A stretch of DNA of 64,000 nucleotides, taken from NCBI GenBank assembly GCA_913020045.1, contig CAJWBE010000001.1, positions 1 to 64,000 of the forward strand. The letters run 5' to 3'. Below, one piece after another: positions 55,512 through 64,000 of this stretch (the first letter of the stretch is position 1; every line of letters begins with the position of its first letter). The translations under genes and the position numbers were made by a program. Under the pieces are notes generated by a model. The model was not told the DNA's origin, ran no database searches, and worked only from the letters and a program-made list of their open reading frames with translations. The DNA is from an uncultured Oleiphilus sp. Its GTDB lineage: Bacteria > Pseudomonadota > Gammaproteobacteria > Pseudomonadales > Oleiphilaceae.

Positions 55512-57656
55512 TTAAACCTTTCCTGAAAGTGACGGCAGCTCGCCTAACTCATCTTTGAGAAGCTGAACCAATACATCCATATTTAGAGGCTTACTTAAAT
55601 ACTCATTCATCCCAGCATCGAGACAACGCTCGCGATCACCATGCATCGCGTTAGCCGTCATGGCGATAATGCGAGCGTCACGATGCGCTTCGCCCGCCAA
55701 ACCTTGCCGAATCTTCTGCGTCGCCTCATAGCCATCCATTACCGGCATTTGGCAATCCATAAAGATCATTGCATACTCATCCGACGCTGACTTTTTAAGC
55801 AGATCGATTGCTTCCTGACCGTTCTCAACAACCTCAGACTCCAAACCGTTCAGCTTCAATAGCTGCTGTGCAACCAACTGATTAACTTGATTGTCTTCGA
55901 CCAACAAGACCTTCAGGTCTGATGCACTTTTAGTCGGTTCTTCGTCGCTAACAGCCAGCGGAACATGGCATTGCTGAGCGCCGTCTAATCGTAACTCAAA
56001 CCTGAAAACGCTCCCGCCGCCAAGTCGAGAATCAACAAACACATCGCCATTCATCAATCGCGACAACTGTTTAACAATAGCGAGTCCTAATCCCGTCCCG
56101 CCAAAGTGTCTGGTGGTGCTGCTATCCGCTTGTTCAAATGCCTCAAACAGTTTTTCTTTCGCACCCTCATCAACCCCTATTCCGGTATCTTCTACCGCGC
56201 AAGATAAGCGATAGCCCTCGCCCTCGCTTATAATTCGTAAGCGCACACTTACATAACCCGAATCCGTAAACTTAATGGCGTTGCCAACCAAGTTACTTAG
56301 TATTTGCCGAATACGCCCTGCATCACCGCGTAACCAATGAGACGCGAGCTCTCCGGCATCCAAAGTCAACTTCAAATTTTTTGTTGCCGCTAAGGGTTCC
56401 ATCACGGCCACAGTATCCTTAAATAAAGCAGGCGCATCAAAATCTAAAGACTCTAGAGACAGCTTCCCTGCCTCTACCTTCGAAAAATCTAAAATGTCGT
56501 TTAAGATGCCAAGCAACGCGTCTGCACTCGATTTTGCCACCTCGATCTGACGACGCTGTTGGCTGTCCAAATCGCCAGACTCTAAGGTTTGAAGCATCCC
56601 AACGACGCCATTCATCGGCGTACGAATTTCATGGCTCATATTGGCCAAAAACTCACTCCGCGCGCGCGTACCGGCTTCTGCTTGCTCTTTCGCTAACCGC
56701 AGTTGCAAATTCACCTGAACTTGTTCATCGATATCCTGAAAGGTACCAAATATGGCAATACATTCGCCCTCATAGAATTCAGGGCGGCCCATTGCAGAAA
56801 CCCAGATCTCTTTTCCTTTGGCCGTCACGATCTTGAGTTTTTCATTCCACTGCGCGCCAGTGTCTAACGCACTCTGAACCAAGGCCTGAATGCGGTCTCG
56901 GCTCTCGCCTTCTTTGTAAAACGTTATCGCTGTCGCTAAATCAGGTTCATAATCGCTATCAACCTCGTGAATTTCCCGCGTCATTTCCGACCAATAAACC
57001 TTTTCATTCTTTAGATCCAAGCGCCAAGAGCCAATACGAGCCAACTGGCTCATCGACGACAGGAGATCACGCTGTTGAATGGATAATTTTTCTGCATTCT
57101 GCCGTGTTATTTCGTAGCCGATCCACTGAGAGAATAAGCGCATTAGCTCGTGATCGCTGCTTGAGAACGGCGTGCTATGAATATCTGGACCGGAAAAATT
57201 AAGAGTTCCAAAGCGCTCGCCATCAACAATAAGCGGTGTTCCGATATAGCTTTCCAAGGCGAAGTTTTGGTAACAAGGGTGCGACGCAATTCGGCTTTCA
57301 CCGGCGTGGTCAAATGACAGCGGTTGATTCGCATTTAGTGTGTGAGTGCAGTAAGTGGCTCCCAGCTCAAACTCGGTACCGGGCAAGATCTCATTATTGG
57401 GTGAGCAAGCATATTCGACCGTATATCGTTGGCCAACAATATGACTAACAAGCGCAATTGGCAGCTCGAATGCTTCACAACCGAGCTTTAAAATCGATAA
57501 GATTTTATGATCAAGGTTTAAGTCACCGTCGGCTGTAATTCGATGCAAGCGACATAAGGTTTCAAACGCCTCTCCGGCGCCTTCGCGAGCAGAAAAACTC
57601 GTCTCAAATGGCGATGACTGCTGTGGGTGAAAATCTGAAGCGGTACTCCTAGTCAA
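55512..57656 (-). CDS. Hybrid histidine kinase GAF-PAS-HisKA-HATPase-REC
   Basis: The 714-residue protein has no membrane segment. It has GAF (about 40-185), PAS (about 205-320), HisKA with H342 in MSHEIRTPMNG, HATPase (N, G1 DTGIGV, G2 TGLGLA) and a C-terminal receiver with D634 in MDCQMPVMDG. So it senses a cytoplasmic cue and passes phosphate to its own receiver; no Hpt domain is visible, so an Hpt elsewhere would be needed. TTG 57656 is chosen since GAAGGAGG lies 6-7 bases upstream. It is 27 bp upstream of the GGDEF-EAL gene. Confidence 0.9.
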   Translation of the reverse strand: MTRSTASDFHPQQSSPFETSFSAREGAGEAFETLCRLHRITADGDLNLDHKILSILKLGCEAFELPIALVSHIVGQRYTVEYACSPNNEILPGTEFELGATYCTHTLNANQPLSFDHAGESRIASHPCYQNFALESYIGTPLIVDGERFGTLNFSGPDIHSTPFSSSDHELMRLFSQWIGYEITRQNAEKLSIQQRDLLSSMSQLARIGSWRLDLKNEKVYWSEMTREIHEVDSDYEPDLATAITFYKEGESRDRIQALVQSALDTGAQWNEKLKIVTAKGKEIWVSAMGRPEFYEGECIAIFGTFQDIDEQVQVNLQLRLAKEQAEAGTRARSEFLANMSHEIRTPMNGVVGMLQTLESGDLDSQQRRQIEVAKSSADALLGILNDILDFSKVEAGKLSLESLDFDAPALFKDTVAVMEPLAATKNLKLTLDAGELASHWLRGDAGRIRQILSNLVGNAIKFTDSGYVSVRLRIISEGEGYRLSCAVEDTGIGVDEGAKEKLFEAFEQADSSTTRHFGGTGLGLAIVKQLSRLMNGDVFVDSRLGGGSVFRFELRLDGAQQCHVPLAVSDEEPTKSASDLKVLLVEDNQVNQLVAQQLLKLNGLESEVVENGQEAIDLLKKSASDEYAMIFMDCQMPVMDGYEATQKIRQGLAGEAHRDARIIAMTANAMHGDRERCLDAGMNEYLSKPLNMDVLVQLLKDELGELPSLSGKV

Positions 57657-57886
57657 ATCACTCCTCCTTCAAAATAAGCCAATAAATCCTTTAAGTTTAG
57701 TCGGTAGTGGCCATATTGACAGAACAACGAGCACTCACTAGCTGATCACACAAACCAAAAAACATTGCATAAAACCACGCTAATCATGCTAACTGTCTGG
57801 CCAAGGGATGCGCAGCAGTTCGACAGCCTTGAGCAGAGCTTCTACACTGAGCTTTACTTAATAAGAAACTTAGGTTGTAGAGCCGC

Positions 57887-60142
57887 ATGTCTTTGGACGA
57901 TCAACTAAGCTTTGCTGTAGAGCCTGTCACTGAGCTTGACCACCAGCAAAGCCCGTATTGGAATATACTCATTGTTGATGATGAGCAAGACGTTCACGAG
58001 TCCACATCACTTGCGCTGCGTCGCGAGCAGTGCTTTGGCCGCGAACTAAACATTGTTCATGCCTACTCTGCATCTCAAGCACGCACGCTCCTCCTAACGC
58101 AACGAGACTTTGCTGTTATCCTTCTCGATGTTGTCATGGAAAGCGAAGACGCGGGACTCGTTTTAGTTCGCTATATTCGCGAAGAACTAAGTCTTTATGC
58201 ACCACGAATTATTCTACGCACAGGTCAACCCGGATACGCACCTGAACTCGAAACCATTACTCGCTACGAAATTAACGATTACAAGTCGAAAGCTGAGTTA
58301 ACCCGCAACAAACTCATTACCAGTATCATCGCCGCCATTCGATCCTACTCGCAAATCGAAGAACTCGGTGCTCGCGAGCGCGATATGCATGAGGTCATCC
58401 TTGCCTCAAAAGCCTTACAGAACAAACATGACTATTACTCATTTTGTTCAGAATTAAGCAGGCAAGTAGCCTCCCTTCTCGGAACGACAGACACCGGCTT
58501 TGTCGCGGTTAGGTGCCGTTCAAGCGCCGCTGAATCTCCTTCAGAGTTTACTGTTATCTCTCATTCATCAATCGATAACTCTGCAGGCGGCGGTGACGTT
58601 TTCAAGCGCTCTAGCCTCGACGCTTCTACTTATGCTTCGCACACAGCACTGGTCCTGCAGTGTGCCGACCTTAAGGAGCACCAGTTCGGCGCATCGGAAT
58701 CAGCACTATACTTCAGCTCCCCTCAAGCGACAGTGGAACTAATCGTTTTGCTAACAGCTCCCATCCAAATAAATGAGATGATGCAGCAGAAACTAGCCTT
58801 GTTCGAGCCGACCGTGGCCGCCGGAATGGACACCGTCACATTGCTAGAACAGCAACATCAATATGCCTATCAAGACCAATTGCTGAACATTCCAAATCGT
58901 TTGTCATTCCTGCAAACCGTAGAAAAACATCTAGCCAATGCCACGCCAAATCTGCAGGTTGTACTGATTGACATTGATCAGTTCGGCGCGCTGAACGACA
59001 CCATTGGTACTCAAAATGGTGACCGCCTGCTGATCAAAGTCGCTAGACGATTGCAAAGCGAGCACCAAGATCTCACTCTCTCTCGCATATCCGGCGACAC
59101 GTTCGCCTTACTCGGCCCGAAGGAAAAATTAACTCCGCAGCAGGTCAGTGCGAGCTTTCTGTCGCCCTTCGAACTGGATGGCGATAACCATGTCATCAGC
59201 GCGACACAAGGACGGGTTTTACTCGATAAGCAATTTGGCGCGACTGACGTTATTGCGCAGGCAAATGTTGCCTTGAAAAGAGCTAAATCGATCCTTCGCG
59301 GCAGCTACAAAGATTTTCACCATAAAATGCTAAAGGAGACCGAAGATAGGGTTCACCTGTTGCAAAGCCTCAGAAAAGCGTTTGAGCGAAAACAGCTTTT
59401 TATGGTTTACCAACCCAAACTGGAACTGGTTTCGGGAAACGTTGTCGGTTTCGAAGCACTTATGCGCTGGAAAACAGAAAGCGGGCAGTTTATTTCGCCA
59501 CTTGATTTCATCCCGATCGCCGAGTCCTCAGGCATGATCGTGCCCTTGGGAGAATGGGCATTGCGTGAGTCACTTGTCGCAATCGGAAAGTTACGAAAGA
59601 AATTCGACCAGCCTTTTACCGTTGCGGTTAATGTTTCAATGGTTCAATTTGCGCACAACGACTTTATCGCAACCGTTGACAATGCACTGGCCTGCGCCCA
59701 GGCAGAACCAAGCTTTCTCGAACTAGAGATTACCGAGTCATTTGCCGTTCATGACCTAGAGCTTGTTCAAGCACTCATAGAACAACTTCACGATCGGGGC
59801 ATTCGTATCAGCATTGATGACTTTGGTACGGGGTTTTCATCTCTTAGCTACCTAGAAAAACTTAAGTTCCATTGCCTTAAAATTGATAAATCATTTATCG
59901 ACAGAATCACCGAAGTAAATGCTGATACGCGCATCCCTGAAACGATTCTGCGTCTAGCGCATGGCCTAGACTTGGAGGTCGTCGCCGAAGGCGTTGAAAC
60001 ACCTTTTCAAGAACAGTGGTTAAAGCAGCAAGGTTGCGACTTTGGACAAGGCTACTTGTTTGCCCGCCCGATTCCCGAAGAAGATATCGGGCAATGGATT
60101 AAAGAGACTCAACCACTAAATTCAACCGGCCTGGCCACTTAG
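57887..60142 (+). CDS. Response regulator REC-DUF3369-GGDEF*-EAL, probable c-di-GMP phosphodiesterase
   Basis: The 751-residue protein starts with a receiver domain (about 24-150) with acidic D31/D32, phosphoacceptor D81 and K135, followed by DUF3369 (about 160-335), a degenerate GGDEF (SGDTF at 402-406) and an EAL domain (about 490-740). The EAL motif is intact at E523, and DDFGTGFSSLSYLEKL supports activity. So it is likely a phosphorylation-controlled phosphodiesterase in which the GGDEF part is regulatory. It is the first gene of a cluster with the binding lipoprotein 11 bp downstream. Confidence 0.92.
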   Translation: MSLDDQLSFAVEPVTELDHQQSPYWNILIVDDEQDVHESTSLALRREQCFGRELNIVHAYSASQARTLLLTQRDFAVILLDVVMESEDAGLVLVRYIREELSLYAPRIILRTGQPGYAPELETITRYEINDYKSKAELTRNKLITSIIAAIRSYSQIEELGARERDMHEVILASKALQNKHDYYSFCSELSRQVASLLGTTDTGFVAVRCRSSAAESPSEFTVISHSSIDNSAGGGDVFKRSSLDASTYASHTALVLQCADLKEHQFGASESALYFSSPQATVELIVLLTAPIQINEMMQQKLALFEPTVAAGMDTVTLLEQQHQYAYQDQLLNIPNRLSFLQTVEKHLANATPNLQVVLIDIDQFGALNDTIGTQNGDRLLIKVARRLQSEHQDLTLSRISGDTFALLGPKEKLTPQQVSASFLSPFELDGDNHVISATQGRVLLDKQFGATDVIAQANVALKRAKSILRGSYKDFHHKMLKETEDRVHLLQSLRKAFERKQLFMVYQPKLELVSGNVVGFEALMRWKTESGQFISPLDFIPIAESSGMIVPLGEWALRESLVAIGKLRKKFDQPFTVAVNVSMVQFAHNDFIATVDNALACAQAEPSFLELEITESFAVHDLELVQALIEQLHDRGIRISIDDFGTGFSSLSYLEKLKFHCLKIDKSFIDRITEVNADTRIPETILRLAHGLDLEVVAEGVETPFQEQWLKQQGCDFGQGYLFARPIPEEDIGQWIKETQPLNSTGLAT

Positions 60143-60153
60143 CGGAACACAGT

Positions 60154-61278
60154 ATGCTTAAATTATCGCTATCTCCAATACGACTAATAAGCGCAACCCT
60201 AGTCGCTTTACTGGCCGCATGCAGTGAGCCCGCACCTTGGCAATTTGGTTTCGTTGGCGGACTTTCTGGACGAGTATCCGACCTAGGGGGACCCGCTCGA
60301 AACGGTATGTTACTGGCGGTTGAGGAAGCAAATTCCATTGGCGGAATTAATGGTCGTACCATCCAAACGCAAATCAAAGATGATAAACAGGACGCATCGC
60401 TTTCTGTTATCGCCGTTGAGGAGCTTCTGGCAGCCAATGTTGATGCCATTATTGGCCCTGTCACCAGCTCCATGGCGATTCAGGTCGCCCCGCTTGCCAA
60501 TGCAGCAAAGACGGTAATGATGGGAGTCACCGTTACTACTAACGAGCTTAGCGGACTTGATGACTACTTCCTTCGTAGCCTATCGCCAACGGCCAAGCAT
60601 GCAGGTGTCACGGCAAAAGTACTTTATCAAGATGTCGGAATTCGCAGTGTGGCGGGCGTCTATGACTTGAGAAACGAGTCATACTCTAAAGGCTGGATAA
60701 ATGACTTCACCACGCAGTTTGAGGCGCAGGGCGGCACAACCACCAAGCTGATGAGTTTTTCTTCACAAAACCCCGAGGAACTGCTGGCTATCGCAGACGA
60801 GCTATTAGAATCACAGCCTGAAATGGTGGTCTTTGTCACTAACGCAGTGGACGCTGCACTGTTAGCGAAATTAGTTCGTGAAAAAAACGCCAGCATAAAA
60901 ATTGCCACGTCCGAATGGGCGGGTACTGAGCGGCTTATCGAATTGGGCGGTACTCATGTTGAAGGTGCTTATGTGCCTCAATACTTGGACAGAGAAAGTC
61001 GCGATCTAGACTACCAAAAGTTTCGTAGCGCTTACATGAATCGTTTTAATCAAGAGCCCGGATTTCCGGGGCTGGTCGGGTACAACGCAACAAATGTGAT
61101 TATCACAGCACTGCGTGAGAACCCTGACCCCAAACAACTCAAACACACTATTCTCCGCCACAAGGCTTACCCCAGCGTACAGGGAGACTTAACCTTTGAT
61201 GAGTTTGGTGATGTCACCAGCAACACCTATGTCACGCAAATTCAAAATGGGACATTTCGGGTACTCAATCGAAAATGA
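60154..61278 (+). CDS. Periplasmic binding lipoprotein, type 1 fold (Peripla_BP_6 / LivJ-like)
   Basis: The 374-residue protein has a signal ending in the lipobox LLAAC (Cys22), so it is lipid-anchored, and then a type 1 periplasmic fold (FGFVGGLSGRVSDLGGPARNGMLLAVEEAN...GGINGR). These features occur in LivJ-like proteins and in receptor-binding proteins such as LuxP-type sensors. No ABC transporter genes are nearby. The gene overlaps the next (sensor kinase) by 4 bp and follows the REC-EAL gene by 11 bp. A ligand sensor that signals through the kinase is more likely than a transport role, but this is inferred. Confidence 0.88.
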   Translation: MLKLSLSPIRLISATLVALLAACSEPAPWQFGFVGGLSGRVSDLGGPARNGMLLAVEEANSIGGINGRTIQTQIKDDKQDASLSVIAVEELLAANVDAIIGPVTSSMAIQVAPLANAAKTVMMGVTVTTNELSGLDDYFLRSLSPTAKHAGVTAKVLYQDVGIRSVAGVYDLRNESYSKGWINDFTTQFEAQGGTTTKLMSFSSQNPEELLAIADELLESQPEMVVFVTNAVDAALLAKLVREKNASIKIATSEWAGTERLIELGGTHVEGAYVPQYLDRESRDLDYQKFRSAYMNRFNQEPGFPGLVGYNATNVIITALRENPDPKQLKHTILRHKAYPSVQGDLTFDEFGDVTSNTYVTQIQNGTFRVLNRK

Positions 61279-63593
61279 ATAAGTCTCGCCCTCTCGTATC
61301 GGAACTCCTATATCAACTGATGTTGATGGCCGGAATTCCTATTTTTGTCACGGTCGGCTTATTCTTTTGGCAGCTTTACCCTCAGCTCACTGGCAATATA
61401 TCGCAGGAGCAACAATCAATCGCGACGCTTGCGGCTGAACAAACACAACAGCGCATTCGCACAGCAGAGCAGCAAGTTTTATTTTTCCTCGAACTGGCTC
61501 GAGAAAACCAAAGCCTTGGCAACAAAAAAAATGTCTCCTCATTGCTCAGCGGCTTCGTCAAACAAAACAGTTACTTTGATACGCTCTATTTATTAAACAC
61601 AAAAGGCGTGATCAAACAGATCGCAATTCGCGATACGCCTACAGAGACTGCCAACAAGCTTTATATTGGCGTCGACACCTCACAATCTGCTTTATTCAAG
61701 TCCAAAGAAGAGGGCCGCTATGAACGTTGGTCTCAGGTATTGTTATCCGTCGTCACTGGCCGGCTCTCGATTGCGTTTATGGTGCCTTACGCTGACGGCA
61801 CATTGGTCGCAGAACTCGCCATTGACCGCCTTCCCCAGCTCAGTCAAGAACTCGCCGCACAAGGTTTAATACTGATCATACTAGACAAACACGCCCAGTT
61901 AATTGCGCATCCTGACCCACAGCTAAGCCAACAGCAAGTCAATATGAGCACCCTGAGCCTGGTGACGAACAATACTCAAAAGCTACTAGTCAGTGGCTCT
62001 TTCGACATGGATGGCATTACCTACTTTGGCACCCGCGTCAAAATGGTCTCGCCCGACTGGAATATCATTGTGGCGGAAGAGCAAGATGCTATTTACGCCC
62101 CACTCTACCGCACATTAAATCTTTGGTTAGTGTCGATTCTTGCGATTGTCGTCATTGTAGTGTTGTCGGCGAGGCAACGTGCCAAGGAATTTTCGACACG
62201 CTTCGGCATGCTAAATGAACAGGCAAGAGAAATTACACACGGCCACTATGAACGCAGCATTGATGAACCAAAAATAACGGAGTTCAAAGAGCTATCGGAC
62301 AATCTCATTGTAATGGCCGACGCCATTAATAAACGCGAACAGTCATTGCAAACGCAAGAACAACAATTAAGAAATACACTTGAAAGCGCGCCTAACATTG
62401 CGATTCAGTGGTACGACGAAACAGGCAAGGTCCACTATTGGAACCGCGCCTCAGAACACATATTTGGCATCAGCGAACAGCGCGCATTCAATAGTCCATT
62501 AGAACAGCTAATGTTTAAAGGTCCCGATGCTGAAGACTTTAAAAAGCTCCTAATGCGAGTCACCCAAAAACATGTCAGCAGCGAAGACTTTGAATTGCCA
62601 TTTACCCATAATTCTGGGCAGCCAGGCTACGTTCAGGGCACCGTTTTTAGTGTTCCCTCACAAACAGGAAAAGACTTATGCGTCTGCATGATGACGGACG
62701 TAACGCAACAGCGTCAGGCAGAAGCCAATATCATCAAATTAAATCAGGACTTGGAACTGCGCGTAGAAGACCGCACACGCATCCTCAAAAGGACCAATTC
62801 TGAACTGAGTGACACCATAGGCACCCTTAACGAGACAATGGAACAGCTCGTTCATTCAGAAAAGCTAGCGGCACTCGGCAGCCTAGTCGCGGGTATTGCA
62901 CATGAGCTCAATACACCCATTGGTAATGCACTAATGGCGTCATCTAGTCTGAGCGACTTTACAGCACAAATAAAAAGTGACCTGGCGGCAGATTCCATCA
63001 AAAAGTCTACGCTCGAAAACTTCCTCAACGATGCAGCGGCTGCTAGCTCAATCACCTACCGAAACCTAGAGCGTGCGTCGGAACTCATTAGTAGTTTCAA
63101 GCAAGTTGCCGCAGATCAAAGCAGCTCCCAACGCCGTCAGTTCAAACTATATGACCTGGTTAACGAAATATTACTCACACTGCAACCTCAAACTAAAAAA
63201 TTACCGATTACAATCAACACATCTATTGCTCAAGAAATAGAGCTAGATAGCTACCCTGGCCCCTTAGGACAAGTCATTAGTAATCTAGTGATTAATGCGG
63301 TGATTCATGGCTTCGAAGAGGGTGAATCAGGTGTTATTACAATCACAGTGGAAGAACTGGATCACGAGCTTTCTATTCAAGTCAGTGACAATGGGCACGG
63401 CATAGAAGAAGCATTGATTAGCAAATTATTCGACCCGTTTTATACCACCAAACTCGGACAAGGCGGCAGCGGCTTAGGCTTACATATCGTGCATAACATC
63501 ACCACCGAAGTGCTGCATGGAACGGTATCTGTCAATACGACGCTGGGTGAAGGCACTGAGTTCACCATCACTATTCCACGCGTCGCGCCGTAG
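61275..63593 (+). CDS. Membrane sensor histidine kinase (dCache-like, PAS, HisKA, HATPase)
   Basis: The 772-residue protein has an N-terminal span (about 16-36), a large periplasmic domain of dCache type (about 40-275), a second span (about 280-300), a HAMP-like linker, a PAS domain (about 365-480), a coiled linker, a HisKA with H543 in AHELNTPIGN, and a HATPase with N-box VINAVIHG, DNGHGIEE and GGSGLGL. It has no receiver domain, so it should phosphorylate a separate one; the upstream REC-EAL protein is the natural partner. ATGA overlap with the lipoprotein gene indicates joint translation. Confidence 0.92.
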   Translation: MNKSRPLVSELLYQLMLMAGIPIFVTVGLFFWQLYPQLTGNISQEQQSIATLAAEQTQQRIRTAEQQVLFFLELARENQSLGNKKNVSSLLSGFVKQNSYFDTLYLLNTKGVIKQIAIRDTPTETANKLYIGVDTSQSALFKSKEEGRYERWSQVLLSVVTGRLSIAFMVPYADGTLVAELAIDRLPQLSQELAAQGLILIILDKHAQLIAHPDPQLSQQQVNMSTLSLVTNNTQKLLVSGSFDMDGITYFGTRVKMVSPDWNIIVAEEQDAIYAPLYRTLNLWLVSILAIVVIVVLSARQRAKEFSTRFGMLNEQAREITHGHYERSIDEPKITEFKELSDNLIVMADAINKREQSLQTQEQQLRNTLESAPNIAIQWYDETGKVHYWNRASEHIFGISEQRAFNSPLEQLMFKGPDAEDFKKLLMRVTQKHVSSEDFELPFTHNSGQPGYVQGTVFSVPSQTGKDLCVCMMTDVTQQRQAEANIIKLNQDLELRVEDRTRILKRTNSELSDTIGTLNETMEQLVHSEKLAALGSLVAGIAHELNTPIGNALMASSSLSDFTAQIKSDLAADSIKKSTLENFLNDAAAASSITYRNLERASELISSFKQVAADQSSSQRRQFKLYDLVNEILLTLQPQTKKLPITINTSIAQEIELDSYPGPLGQVISNLVINAVIHGFEEGESGVITITVEELDHELSIQVSDNGHGIEEALISKLFDPFYTTKLGQGGSGLGLHIVHNITTEVLHGTVSVNTTLGEGTEFTITIPRVAP

Positions 63594-63703
63594 CATGATT
63601 TAACACGGCAAGACAGACAACAAAATCACTATCCCCGACTATACTCAAAGCAACACGACAACCGTACTAGTGAACAAGTCCTAGCAGAATAAAAGGCCCT
63701 ACC

Positions 63704-64000
63704 GTGCTCATGTGGTTTAGAACACATTCTCTTCGCCGAAAACTAAGCGTACTTTTCTTGCTGATAGGCCTAGTTCCCGTCACGATTACTGCATTAATTA
63801 CTAGTGACATTGCGAATACCCACCTACGCCAGCAAACCTTTTCGCTGTTAGATGCCGTTAGGCAAATAAAAAGCTCGGCCGTCAGTCGCTATATGAAAGG
63901 GGTACAGCAACAAATCATTACCATGGCGGAAAGCAGCATGGTCATCTCTGCAATGGATGATTTTAATCGCACAGTCAATGATTACGCCCTCGCCGCGTCC
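63704..64000 (+). CDS. Membrane sensor protein, N-terminal part (partial)
   Basis: The 99 codons to the window edge encode a membrane span (about residues 12-34, LSVLFLLIGLVPVTITALIT) and the start of a periplasmic region with helical sequence LRQQTFSLLDAVRQIKSSAV. This order is typical of chemoreceptors or sensor kinases with a dCache domain. The cytoplasmic part is outside the window, so the class is open. GTG 63704 is preferred, as AAGG lies 7 bases upstream; ATG 63710 is the alternative. It follows the kinase gene by 110 bp. Confidence 0.7.
   Translation, partial: MLMWFRTHSLRRKLSVLFLLIGLVPVTITALITSDIANTHLRQQTFSLLDAVRQIKSSAVSRYMKGVQQQIITMAESSMVISAMDDFNRTVNDYALAAS

Overview
The window is a stretch of a gammaproteobacterial chromosome of moderate GC content (judged by eye). 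The order mnmA-hflD-purB-roxA-GNAT at the left end matches Pseudomonas and related free-living Gammaproteobacteria. The polar-type flagellar rod/hook operon behind sigma-54 promoters, malate synthase G, a Fur-controlled ferric iron transporter, a PEP-CTERM protein and the many c-di-GMP proteins suggest an aquatic, surface-associated heterotroph. The genus cannot be fixed from the sequence alone. I see no rRNA, tRNA, CRISPR array, prophage or insertion sequence.

Layout. 1-4.4 kb: end of mnmA, then hflD, purB, roxA and a GNAT-type protein. 4.4-8.9 kb: glcB (malate synthase G), an unknown membrane-anchored protein, a rhombosortase-like protease and a glutathione peroxidase. 9.0-21.2 kb: the complete flgBCDEFGHIJKL operon on the minus strand, with two sigma-54-type promoters upstream of flgB. 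21.6-28.9 kb: nitroreductase, MASE2-type class III adenylate cyclase, a yadG-yadH-queF operon, a degenerate DUF3391/HD-GYP protein and a lipoprotein. 29.0-33.6 kb: ferric iron binding protein and permease behind a near-perfect Fur box, then an acyl-CoA synthetase. 33.9-38.1 kb: a Ser/Thr phosphorylation module (kinase-pseudokinase fusion, PP2C phosphatase, divergent double-FHA protein). 38.1-44.1 kb: small ORFs, a patatin-like protein, and the zwf-pgl-gnd pentose phosphate cluster. 44.1-51.2 kb: mixed metabolic genes, a TetR divergon, a CcoM-like small protein, a class I c-di-GMP riboswitch in front of a PEP-CTERM protein, and rlmG. 51.5-64 kb: a PiT phosphate transporter and then a signalling block of GGDEF-EAL protein, hybrid histidine kinase, REC-DUF3369-GGDEF*-EAL protein, binding-protein lipoprotein, sensor kinase, and the start of another membrane sensor.

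How it fits together. c-di-GMP is the recurring theme. The window encodes one protein with intact GGDEF and EAL motifs, one response regulator with intact EAL and decayed GGDEF, one HD-GYP protein that has lost several metal ligands, a predicted c-di-GMP riboswitch, and a flagellar operon of the kind such signals usually affect. The most promising candidate system is the tight cluster at 57.9-63.6 kb. A periplasmic binding lipoprotein overlaps a dCache-like histidine kinase gene by 4 bp and follows a REC-EAL phosphodiesterase gene by 11 bp, suggesting a ligand-to-phosphorelay-to-c-di-GMP pathway. The second is the riboswitch-controlled PEP-CTERM protein at 48.9-49.5 kb. The third is the kinase/pseudokinase/PP2C/FHA module, which has no type VI secretion genes beside it.
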